Positions 12,051 through 21,481 of a DNA stretch of 64,000 nt are shown in pieces; the stretch's first letter is position 1; each line of letters starts with the position of its first letter. A program made the position numbers and the translations under genes. Origin of the DNA: Aralia elata (taxonomy: Eukaryota; Streptophyta; Magnoliopsida; Apiales; Araliaceae); NCBI GenBank assembly GCA_034770075.1, contig CM068382.1:5984001-6048000 (forward strand). Direction: 5' to 3'. Below the pieces are notes generated by a model. The model searched no databases. It was not told where the DNA came from and saw only the letters and a list, made by a program, of their open reading frames with translations.

Positions 12051-13565
12051 ATTTCTGACCTTGTTAACATCACCTGGCGAATGGGCAGATTGAGTAACCT
12101 GCTGATGTAAGCATCTGCAAATTGTTTTGTTAGCCATGATTAATAACCTTTTGTGGTATATCAGAGGCATAGGCAACATCAAATCAAGGAGAGGGGTTAG
12201 CAAGCTTGTTAAGATGTATAATTTATCGTTGATTGCTAATTCTTGAACCTCTTCACCAAGCTAATAAGATTAGGAATTCTCTAACAGAATTGGTTTCAAC
12301 TTTTCATTGGCAAATCAAGAGGCAGATTAGAAAATATGGCTCTTTTGGAATCATGAAGTGTCGGGCCAATTAAATTGGGCCTAAATGCCCAATTATTAAT
12401 GGGTTTTCATTAATGTTGTCCATGCCTAGTTTCCGACAGAGTTCATCTTGGTGAAGTGTTTACCAAATTGCTAAGTTAATGTGTTTATATTTAAACGATG
12501 ACATGCCCGAGAAGTGTTAAACAAGTTATAGAAGCATTGTCCAATAAGTTTTAACTTTTAAGTATTTGATATGATGTGACACAGATACGGTTCTCCTGTT
12601 TAAAAATCAAGGTTGCATAAAGTGTTGACCAATGGCCGATGTTAATGAAGTTTCTTTTTCAAATACACATTAAAGAAGTGTCATCATAAAAGTTTATAGC
12701 ATTGTTCAATAAGTCTACCTGGTGTGTCTGATGCAGATACGGCTATTCTATGGAAATTGTGCTACCTAGTGAAGCAATCAGTATGTGTTATTTACTGACA
12801 GTCCCCTGGGCCCTTATTACTAATTTAACAATATTTACAATTTGATACTGTGGTGCTTATTGTTTTTGTCCTTTCAAGAGTGTTTGCTATAAACAGTTGA
12901 CTGTTATTTTGTATTGCTACTCTCCAATTTTTACCAATATCTGCATTTCCAGCTGAAAGAAGAAGACGAGTCACAACAATCTGCTGGTGCTAATGGTGTA
13001 AAGGCTGACACTACTGGAGGCCCCATGGTAAATTTGCTCCCGTTCTTTTCATTGGATAACCCCCCTCTCCCCTCCCCCCTCCTATCTCTACCGGTTCAAA
13101 TTAACTTGTAAAACTAAGGATTATGGATTCAACTTTCACATGCATGCGCGAACACACAAACATATATATTCAATACCTATTATGGGGTTCTTCCCGTTAT
13201 ATACTTGCAAGTATTTGGAGAATTGAATATGTTCTCCTACGCAGATTATAAACCAATGCAACTTCTATATAATTGCTGTATGTGTTATGCGCAGAGTTCC
13301 TCCCACCAAGGAAAGCCAAGCACACAAGAATCAACTGTAGCTCCGAACAATATACTATTTATACAGAATCTGCCACACGAGACGACAGATACAATGCTTG
13401 AAGTGCTCTTCAAACAATATCCTGGTTTTAGGGAAGTCCGAATGATTGACGCCAAGCCGGGTATTGCCTTTGTAGAATTTGAAGATGATATCCAGTCTGC
13501 AATTGCCATGGAGGCTCTTCGAGGCTTCAAAATCACCTATGGCTATCACTTCTGCCAAGAAGTAA

Positions 13566-14594
13566 CCATTCTACTTTTCCGGCAAGTGTGACATTTTCTT
13601 TTTGGGGGTGCTCGGAGGAATTGTAACTGTTGTAGAGTTTTAGGTAATCTAAATCATGTAGTTCTTTAATAGCTCTATTTGTGGAAGTTTTTTACTCATT
13701 GGTCTTGATCTGATATGGAATAATGGAACTGCACCTTGCGAATCTGTTAGTTGTATGAGACAACTTCCAAACCACTCGTCACTGTAGGTTATGTGATTCT
13801 TATCTGCATCTGATAAGTTTTGTGCTTATCTAGTCATTTTGATTTAATGAACTGCCCGGTAGATTCTTTTTTCTTGTCCATCAATTCCTATCATCCTAGC
13901 CTGGTAGTAGTTCAAGAGGTGATGCCACCAAGAACTGAAAAAACCGCCATGGGTTGATGTACCAGTGGGTTTGAAAAATCCGATCCTGCCTTCCGAGGCT
14001 ACTAGATTTTGATCGAGGTTATGATGTGGGTATTACTACTAAGCTTGGGACACTAGTTTTGATGCCAACAGTTGAGGTGTTCATAAGGCTAGGATGAATA
14101 TATTAAGATCCAATGAAGAGCAAAAGTTAAAAGTTTGGCATAGTTGGTGTGTACATTTAAAACTTGAAAAATCCTTGAGGGAAAAGCAAGAGGAAAATAA
14201 AATGAAATTTAAATATTATTAAAAATCTATAACACTACATATAACATTCTTATCCATTAGAATTGCATTAAGATAGTGTTTTTTTATTTTTAATTTCTAT
14301 ATTTAGAAGTCAAAGATGCGGTACTTTTATTGTTTTTTTGGCTAATTATAAGAAGAGGAATGGTTTTATGCAAACTAGTGTTCTTGGCATACATTATATT
14401 TGTGCAGTTAAAAAATTATTAGAGAGAAATTAGGGGTTGATAAAGGAGATGGAACATATTTTTATTTTGTTTTAAAAAGAAATTAAAATGTTAATAATAT
14501 AGATGTAGAGATTCGGCCTAGAGTGAATTCAGAAAATCGAGAACTATAATATAAAATTTGAGGAAATAATATAGAAACCCAATAGAAAACTATA
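13566..14594. other. Downstream flank of the pseudogene, AT-rich intergenic
   Basis: The first ~350 bp look like the former 3' UTR of the U2B'' copy (T-rich, no repeats). Beyond that there is AT-rich sequence with no recognised element or gene. Confidence 0.45.
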
Positions 14595-14853
14595 AGACTC
14601 CGTTATAAATTATAAGATTATTATTAATTTTTTAAAAGTAAATTTTAAATATTTTTAAATTTAAAATTAAAATGAATTTATTTAATTTGTGTCTATACAA
14701 TTATGAATATCATAAACTACCTAAAAGGTATTACTAGTTATAAGATTTATTATTTTAAAAACTTAAATGAATTATGTTAATTTTAAATTTAAAAATATCT
14801 TAACTTAATTTTTAAAAAGTTAATAGTAATTTTATAATTCAAAACGGAGGGAG
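14595..14853. mobile_element. Stowaway-like MITE, degraded left end
   Basis: The right end AACGGAGGGAG is followed by TA. The left end AGACTCCGTTATAAATTATAA is preceded by TA and is the decayed counterpart of CTCCCTCCGTTTTGAATTATAA. The interior arms also pair (TTTTTAAAAGTTAATAG against its complement). Length is about 259 bp. Confidence 0.7.
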
Positions 14854-15496
14854 TATAAAATTTGAGGAAATAATATCAAAACCCAATTGATAGAAAGTTA
14901 ATTCTATGATGGAGAAATCGTGGATGGACTAAAAGACTATGAGATTGGGGATCGAATTTTGATATGTCAGGGAAGAGTGTGAGTGTCTTTAAAATTAGTA
15001 TAAAAAAAACCGTCGGCGTAGAGTTGGAAAAGTGAGTAGTCGCATGTAAAGAGGAAGTTTGAAAGTGGAGGAATCTTTGTAAATTATAATTTTGGATAAA
15101 ATTGTTATATAATTGATTGGGAAATAATTGGTGGCATATGTAAATAGAATTAATTTTTTTGGAGTTATTCGGAAAGGCCAATTAAGGGACAGATCTTCAA
15201 CAGTAGGTAACACGAAAGCGTGAATGCTGCTTTTATAATATAGATATAGATAGATAGATAGATATTGATAAGATTGGTTCATCTGCAATAAGCAATGATC
15301 TAAAGGGAGGTCACTGTAATTTACCAAAATACATTTTACGACAATACATCTATTTCGCATTCCTTTTTAACCCTCATAACTCTTTGAATTTTCAAATCCA
15401 CCCCTTTCTCTCGCCCTCCCCCTTGGCGCCAAAAACTATTCGTTTTTCATTTCTGAGTTCTTTTTTATTTTTATTACCCTCTCTAATTTCTGTCCA

Positions 15497-15523
15497 ATGC
15501 TACCATGGACACTACCGCACTGA
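15497..15523 (+). promoter_or_regulatory. Short uORF overlapping the methyltransferase start
   Basis: An ATG at 15497 opens an 8-codon frame (MLPWTLPH, stop TGA 15521-15523) that begins 8 nt before the main ATG (15505) and runs past it in another frame. Its context (CCAATGC) is weaker than that of the main start (ACCATGG), so leaky scanning is expected. Whether it lies in the mature 5' UTR is inferred, not shown. Confidence 0.5.
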
Positions 15524-16998
15524 AACCCAACCTGGTGAGCAATATTCTGGTGCGGGTATTCTCATTCGTAGTTCTCATCTTTCTTGCTCGATTCGCTTAC
15601 ATCGTCACCGTCAAAGGCAGATCATGCGACTCCGGAGGATTCTGCTTCTTCTTCTCCTCCTCCTTCCCTGAAACCGTCAGAATCTCCGCCACCTCAGGCA
15701 ACTGTATCGACGCTAAATCCTCCAGTGAAGAAACTCGCCTGCTGAATTTCTACTCCTCGGTTTTCCAAGATCTGATAGCGGAGGGCTATCTCTCTCCCGA
15801 CTCAAAATCTCTCTGCCTCGAAACCCTAACCGGAGCTGAAGTCCTCGCTCTGAGAGAAATCGGAGTCACTGATTCCGTCGGCATTTCGAAGAAAGCGTCG
15901 CCGCCTTTGATTTTATCCGGTCAGGCAATTCGCCAGCCGTTCGATGACAACACTTTTGATTTCGAGTTTTCCGGTAATTCCGGTCTGGACCGATTCGCTG
16001 ATCCGGCAAGATTTGCATCAGAAGTATCACGAACACTTAAACCGGGAGGATTTTTCGTTATTCACACGGCGGCGAAGGACTCTTATAGCCTCAATTCGTT
16101 GCTTGATTTGTTCATTTCTTGTAGATTGATTGGATCAAGAGAAATCGACCGTCACGATTCACCGCCGATTCACGAAATTGTTCTGATGAAAGAGAATGAA
16201 AATTTTACCCCTGTTGAGAAGAAGAAGTCTGCCAATGACGATCGGGTAAATGATTGCTTTGTTCCACAATTCAAACGCGAAATAGTCCGGAATTCGGAGC
16301 CGTTGATTAGGGAAGAGCCACTAAAGCCTTGGATTACATTGAAAAGGAACATTAAGAACATTAGATATCTTTCTTCAATGGTTGATATAAGTTTTAAAAA
16401 TAGGTACATATATGTTGATGTTGGAGCTAGGAACTATGGTTCAAGCATTGGAGGTTGGTTTAATAAGCAGTATCCTAAACAGAATAAAACCTTTGAAATT
16501 TATGCAATTGAGGCCGATAAGGCATTCCATGAAGAGTATAGACTGAAGAAAGGGGTTACACTTTTGCCTTATGCTGCATGGTTGAGGAATGAGACATTGT
16601 TCTTTGAAATTAATCGAGAGCAGAACAGGAAATATGAGGAGAAAGGTAGAGGGATGGGTAGGATTCAAGCAGTGCAATCCTCGAGTAGTTTTGTGGGAGA
16701 TTGGGATAAAATTCAAGGGTTTGATTTTGCAAATTGGTTGATAAACACGGCGTCTGATAGAGATTTTGTGGTGGTGAAAATGGACGTGGAGGGGACTGAA
16801 TTTCATTTGATTCCAAGGTTCGTTGAAACTGGAGCAATATGTTTGATTGATGAGTTGTTTCTTGAATGCCATTACAATCGGTGGCAGAGATGTTGCCCTG
16901 GTGAGAGGAGTCCAAAGTATCAAAAGACATATGCTCAATGCTTAGACTTGTTTTCTTCTCTGAGAAAGAATGGAGTTCTTGTGCATCAGTGGTGGTGA
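15505..16998 (+). CDS. Membrane-anchored two-domain methyltransferase-like protein (FkbM-like C-terminus, DUF7870-type)
   Basis: A single 497-codon exon. Residues about 9-36 form one hydrophobic anchor, suggesting a type II endomembrane protein with most of the chain on the luminal side. Residues 78-230 resemble a degenerate class I SAM-methyltransferase fold (LCLETLTGAE near 103-112, PFDDNTFDFEFSG 145-157, LKPGGFFVIH 178-187). The canonical GxGxG of motif I is not evident. Residues 300-497 form a second, FkbM-like domain (YIYVDVGARNYGSSIGGWF 301-319, IYAIEADKA 332-340, VVVKMDVEGTEF 422-433) with a conserved C-terminal CHYNRWQRCCPG stretch. It resembles the plant family around At3g53400/At5g01710 (recalled, not searched). 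The substrate is unknown. The start is supported by an excellent ACCATGG context. Antisense frames across 16441-16938 are shadows. Confidence 0.85.
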   Translation: MDTTALKPNLVSNILVRVFSFVVLIFLARFAYIVTVKGRSCDSGGFCFFFSSSFPETVRISATSGNCIDAKSSSEETRLLNFYSSVFQDLIAEGYLSPDSKSLCLETLTGAEVLALREIGVTDSVGISKKASPPLILSGQAIRQPFDDNTFDFEFSGNSGLDRFADPARFASEVSRTLKPGGFFVIHTAAKDSYSLNSLLDLFISCRLIGSREIDRHDSPPIHEIVLMKENENFTPVEKKKSANDDRVNDCFVPQFKREIVRNSEPLIREEPLKPWITLKRNIKNIRYLSSMVDISFKNRYIYVDVGARNYGSSIGGWFNKQYPKQNKTFEIYAIEADKAFHEEYRLKKGVTLLPYAAWLRNETLFFEINREQNRKYEEKGRGMGRIQAVQSSSSFVGDWDKIQGFDFANWLINTASDRDFVVVKMDVEGTEFHLIPRFVETGAICLIDELFLECHYNRWQRCCPGERSPKYQKTYAQCLDLFSSLRKNGVLVHQWW

Positions 16999-18213
16999 CT
17001 GGTAACAGTCAACTAACTTTTTTTTGTTGATATTCTTGGTTCTTTCTTATTAGATGTTGTTTGTTGTTAGTTACACTATAGAGTTGTATATAAGTGTCAC
17101 TGTTTGTCAATTACTCGGCTGTTCTGCCTGCAAATCAATACTAGTACCAAAGGTTTCATTGGCTTTGTGTCTTCTCTTATTTGTTTAATGAATACATCTT
17201 TTTAACATACCATCTGTCCTTATTTTACATTCCCTGTACACGGTTAGCTGATTTAGCAATACTAGTTAAATTTGGGTTTAGAGAATTCATTATGGTGATT
17301 TATGGGTAAGTAGTTGGACATATAGATATGGGACCCAGAGTCTATTAGCTGATAGTTCTAGAACTAAAAGATGGAAACCTTCTTGCTATCACTTTTCATC
17401 TGCTTTCAGCGTATAACCAAACTGTTACCATCTGGTTAGTTATTATATGGCTTTAGGGTGTGGATTCCATTGCCGGTACACTATTCATGGAAGTATGAGA
17501 TTTCATCAGCAATTAAGTATTCCGAGTTCTATTATTACTAATATATACTTTTGTTAGCTGAAATCTTATAAAGTTACTATGCAAAAGTAGTCTAAAAGTA
17601 TGTTGGTAGATATGTATCCAGAGAGTAAGCTGGGGGTTTATATTTGGGGATTGAACTGCTGATGGATCTAGTACTAATGTACTTTAAAACAGAAAACTTG
17701 CAATTGGTTCTTTTTGATCACTTTGCACTTCAGCTTTGCATATAACTTAACTGTCCAGTTGTATGGCTTTAGGGTGTAGAATTGATTACATGTATCCTCT
17801 TCATGGAAATATTAGATTTAATCAACAACCAAAGTGTTTTTAGTTGGGTGATTACTAGTACACAACAGTTGTCCCTGAATTTTTGATAAATTAGGAAAAA
17901 ATAGGCAAAAACATGTTCCAGAGCAGAGCATAAATACATATAAAGGCCCAAGACTTTTAACTTGAGAAACACAGTATAGTTTCTGTCTAGGCAATACATG
18001 TGAAAAGTCCCTGAGGCACTCTTTATAAGGTTGATTTAGTGCTTTATATTTTCAGATAACTTGGTACATCAAGTAAGTTGTAGAAGTTCTTTGAATAATC
18101 TGTTTGAAAAATTCTTTCTCAATCATGTCATAAACTTCCTTGCTGTTTTTCTTCACTTCCTTTCACCAATTGTAAGGAGGGCACATAGGGAAGGGTTGCT
18201 GTAGTATGCAGCT
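16999..18213. other. 3' flank of the methyltransferase gene with an old internal duplication
   Basis: The first ~150 bp are probable 3' UTR. Two segments of roughly 200 bp (about 17320-17530 and 17640-17850) share the order of several motifs (GATAGTTCTAGAACT/GATCTAGTAC, TATGGCTTTAGGGTGT, TTCATGGAA, ATCAGCAATTAAG/ATCAACAACC), as if duplicated long ago at a spacing of about 315 bp. No gene seen. Confidence 0.45.
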
Positions 18214-18702
18214 GGTGATGTAATATCCGGAAAATAAAAATAAAATAAAATAATAACAATAAGATAATAAAAATAAGAATAATAAAATTAATTGGGTCAA
18301 ACTAACTTCAAATTATTTAAGTTTGGGCTTGTCAAACTATTGAGCCCAATTTTAATTATTGAGTTTAAAGACCAAATTATAATAAGTGTAACCTTAATAT
18401 AACTGCAGTAAACGAAAAAAGAAAAGGCGGAAGGAGAAAGATAGAACGAGGTTGAAATTTAAAAATTATTCATCATATTTTTCTTCTCAAAAAATAATTA
18501 TTGGACTATTTTTGAATACAAAATAATTATTTTGTTACTTTAATTACAATCTATTTTTATTGTTGTGTTTACATTTTGTTTTAAGAATTTATTTTGCCGC
18601 TTGATTAATCAGAGTTGTTAATACAGCCTTTGTTTGTAATTTGGGATATATGGTATATGAGATAAGGAAGTTAATGGTTATCATAAGTTTAATACGTAAA
18701 TA

Positions 18703-18760
<58 letters not shown>
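18703..18760. repeat. (AC)n(AT)n compound microsatellite inside the solo LTR
   Basis: About ten AC units run directly into AT units with one interruption. Confidence 0.9.
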
Positions 18761-18807
18761 GAGCAAGGTTAATAGCAGAATTTTTAAAAAGCATAACTAG
18801 AATGAGC

Positions 18808-18918
18808 GACGGTTTGGTCCGTCTCTATAGGTCCGGTTCGTCGCTATAGCCTTTAGCGACGGACCCGTCGCTAAAAACTGTAACGACGAACTAGACCTAT
18901 GACGATGGACCAAACCAT
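18808..18918. repeat. Long hairpin with TAGCGACGG motifs inside the solo LTR
   Basis: The left arm (GGTTTGGTCCGTCTCTATAG at 18811) pairs with the right arm ending GATGGACCAAACC near 18916, about 50 bp per arm with some mismatches. The centre repeats TTTAGCGACGG and its complement CCGTCGCTAAA. Similar TCGTCGCTA motifs are known from subterminal repeats of plant CACTA-type transposons, so this may be a small nested insertion. Confidence 0.65.
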
Positions 18919-20568
18919 GACCCGGTATGTAGCTTCGATATCGCGGCATTGCTTTGCGGATGATAGCACCTGATCATTGTAGTCAATGGGTTGCACCTGA
19001 TCTTGGTAGTCAATAGGTTATTCAAATAATTTAATTAATTATTATAATATATTTTTAACCCAAGTTGTGATTATATATGTATATTTATACCGGAAGTTAG
19101 GATCAGTAAAGTAAGAATTGCATGTTGGATCAGTAACTTAATACTAGTAGTACAGGAGGTTTTAAGGAATTAATAAAATTATATTATATTATTATCATTG
19201 AGTATATTAGATTAAAATGGTATCTTTACATTACGGAATGTACAAAACATATTCTTAACTCCAAAGGGTAAATGAACTAATATTAAAACTGTTAAATTTA
19301 TAAAAAGAAAAATATAAAAATTTATAATTTAGTAATCTAATTAATGATCTTGTATTGATTTGGTGATTATATAAATTGGATGGAGGAGGTCTAACAACAT
19401 GATAGTTTGACTTCGGTGAATTGCTTGGTATTTTATTTAGGTACAAATTCCGTATTTTGTTTCTTGATTATGGTTCTATTCCCTATATCAGTTATTTAAT
19501 ATTTCGTCATTTAGAAAACTATGTTTTTGAGACTTTATTCGTTTGTATCATTTTTCGTATATTTTCGTTCACATTCGGAAGTATTTAGATCGTTGGTATC
19601 TTGTGATAGTTAAGTATGTTCGTGTTTGAAATAATTCGATGTCATTTAAAGATGGTCATGTAAATCTTGTGATTTAAACCCTTTTTGATTTACGTTTTAT
19701 AGTTCGATTCTTACGGTATACTTGAGTTAACCACCTAAGGGGGTACCACATGCATGTCTTCTTGACATCGGTCGGGACATGACACCTTCCGTGGCGGTGT
19801 GATCAGTCAACGACATATCCTTTTGTTATGCTCTGGGTGTGAGCTTTGGCTATTTGATATATTTGTTCATGATATGTAGTCGAACCAATATTTAATTTAA
19901 TTTGTTTGGTGGATTAGTAATGTATGTGTCATGCGTACTATCCGGTTTGATTAACATACATTATAGTATTGATGTATTTTGTTAGCCTTTGACTATTTGT
20001 ATTTGAACTCAGTATGAAATTGTCACTTTATAAACATTTGATTCAGCTTTTATCTTGTTGGAATCCTTTTGATTATATTGTTTGATCAATAGTGTTCATT
20101 GTTTATATCTAGTCTCACTAATTTTGATATATTCATAATTCGTTTGTAGTTCGCATTCGTTCATTCATTCGGCTTTCTTTTGGTTATATTATATATTATG
20201 GTATGTTTGTACATCTTTATATCCGTATTGGGCAATTGGCTCACGCTGTGTTCTATTTCCGGCAAGTAATCAGGGGTGATAAGAATTTGTGAGATGAGAG
20301 CTATCTTTGATCCAAATAAGTAGATTAGTTTTGAGACTATTATTAGACTTTAGTTTTCTAATATTTTGTAGATGGATATTTTGTGCTTATTTTGGCATTC
20401 ATTTTTAGAAGTAAAGATTATGTTAATATGAAGTTTTTTCTATTTAAATTGGCGTTTATGACAGTTGATATTCAATCTATTTGAAAACATTTTGAACTTT
20501 ATTGTAGGATTGTATTTATTATGTTTCGTGCGTAATTTTCCTTTGGGAAATGGGGGTGTTACAGGTGA

Positions 20569-21481
20569 GGTGAGGCTTGACACTCAAGAGTGTGGTTGAG
20601 GGGTTTGCCAACCAAGCATGCTACATTTTATGGTGATTTTTTCTTGGTCGAAGTACGATGAACTATGCGCTAGGAATAGCTAACGGGACAATGAAGATAA
20701 ATTGAAGGGTTGGGTTTCTTTAACTTGTTTAAACAACATGGGACCTCAAAGAGATTTGGTTCTGTTTCTTAATAATATCATTTTGATTTTTTTCAGTTGA
20801 ACTTAATTTTTAATGAAAATTTAAATTCTTTTGCCCCTCCCCACAGTTGCAATTTGTGTTTATAATCGTTAAGAATAATAAGTTGTTGGTTTAATAATAA
20901 TAAAATTATAATAGTAAACCTGAGAACATGATGTCTTTTTATATTATTATAAACAAAAATCAAAAATTAAAAAGTAACTCTTTTTGTAAAAGTAATAAAG
21001 TTTATTGTACTAAATTAACCCTCATAAACATCTAATCGAGTTAAACTCCGTGACCATTACAAATTCATGATGTGATGTGATTTCATTTCATTTTATTGTA
21101 TTGTATTAATCTCTGTAGTAACACATGTAAAGTTGACAAACGGTTAGAAATCTATATTTAGTTATAAATTATCCAAACACCCAATAACCTCCTCATGCAG
21201 AGTTATATATAACATTTCCACCAAAATGGAAAGTTTATTGAGACAGAGAGACGGACAAGCGGGAAGTGAGGAAATTAGTTACTCTATGTGACTAACCTTC
21301 CATGCAGAGTTTTTATGTCTAAATTGGATCACATAACCTTTTGTTCACCTTTCATTTCTCTACGTACTACACAATATATTTTCAAACACAAGATCGAACA
21401 AGGATGAATTAAGCCTATTAATTCTTCTTTTCATTATCAATCAATTAATCAATCCCAGGTAGCTTAGCTTAGCTTTTCCCC
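20569..21481. other. Upstream region of the CHX gene
   Basis: Intergenic sequence with a TA-rich promoter candidate (TTATATATAAC, 21202-21212) about 270 bp before the start codon. The last ~150 bp before the ATG are C/T- and A/T-rich, as expected for a 5' UTR. No other gene seen. Confidence 0.4.

Larger units (their letters stand above)
7986..13565 (+). pseudogene. U2B'': U2 snRNP B''-like (U2B'') pseudogene, five exons with introns retained
   Basis: Exons are about 7986-8059, 10165-10339, 10976-11069, 12953-13027 and 13295-13565, with GT-AG borders. Together they spell most of U2B'', the U2 snRNA-binding protein: RRM1 (MLTGDIPPNQTI; LKRSLYALFSQYGRILDIVA), the linker (YAKTKSDCVAKADGS, then a K/E-rich stretch) and RRM2 (APNNILFIQNLPHETT; MIDAKPGIAFVEFEDD). 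Lesions: a 1-nt gain in exon 1 giving TAA at 8037-8039; CGA to TGA at 10299-10301 in exon 2; about 2 extra nt near 10320-10326; loss of about 8 nt in exon 4 after the RRRR stretch; and a 10-nt deletion near the end of exon 5 just after FKIT. The ancestral stop would be TAA at 13563. Retained introns mean it is not a processed copy: it is either a decayed duplicate or a lost gene. Exon-level sequence is otherwise well preserved, suggesting fairly recent inactivation. Confidence 0.9.
18219..20563. mobile_element. Solo LTR of a large LTR retrotransposon (Tekay/Del-like Ty3/gypsy ends)
   Basis: Begins TGTAATATCCGGAAAATAAA and ends GGGGGTGTTACA, with the 5-bp target duplication GGTGA at 18214-18218 and 20564-20568. 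Length is 2,345 bp with no internal retrotransposon domain, so the rest was lost by LTR-LTR recombination. Ends of the form TGTAAT...GTGTTACA are common in Tekay/Del chromoviruses; the lineage call is from memory. The LTR includes an (AC)n(AT)n tract (18703-18760) and a large hairpin (18808-18918). No polyprotein frame is present. Confidence 0.88.

Noticed and set aside
15384..15671. 95-codon frame before and overlapping the methyltransferase gene
   Set aside because: Begins at a TTG, ends in a leucine run from CTTCTT repeats, and is a shifted-frame reading of the real gene. The 8-codon ATG uORF is the more plausible upstream frame.
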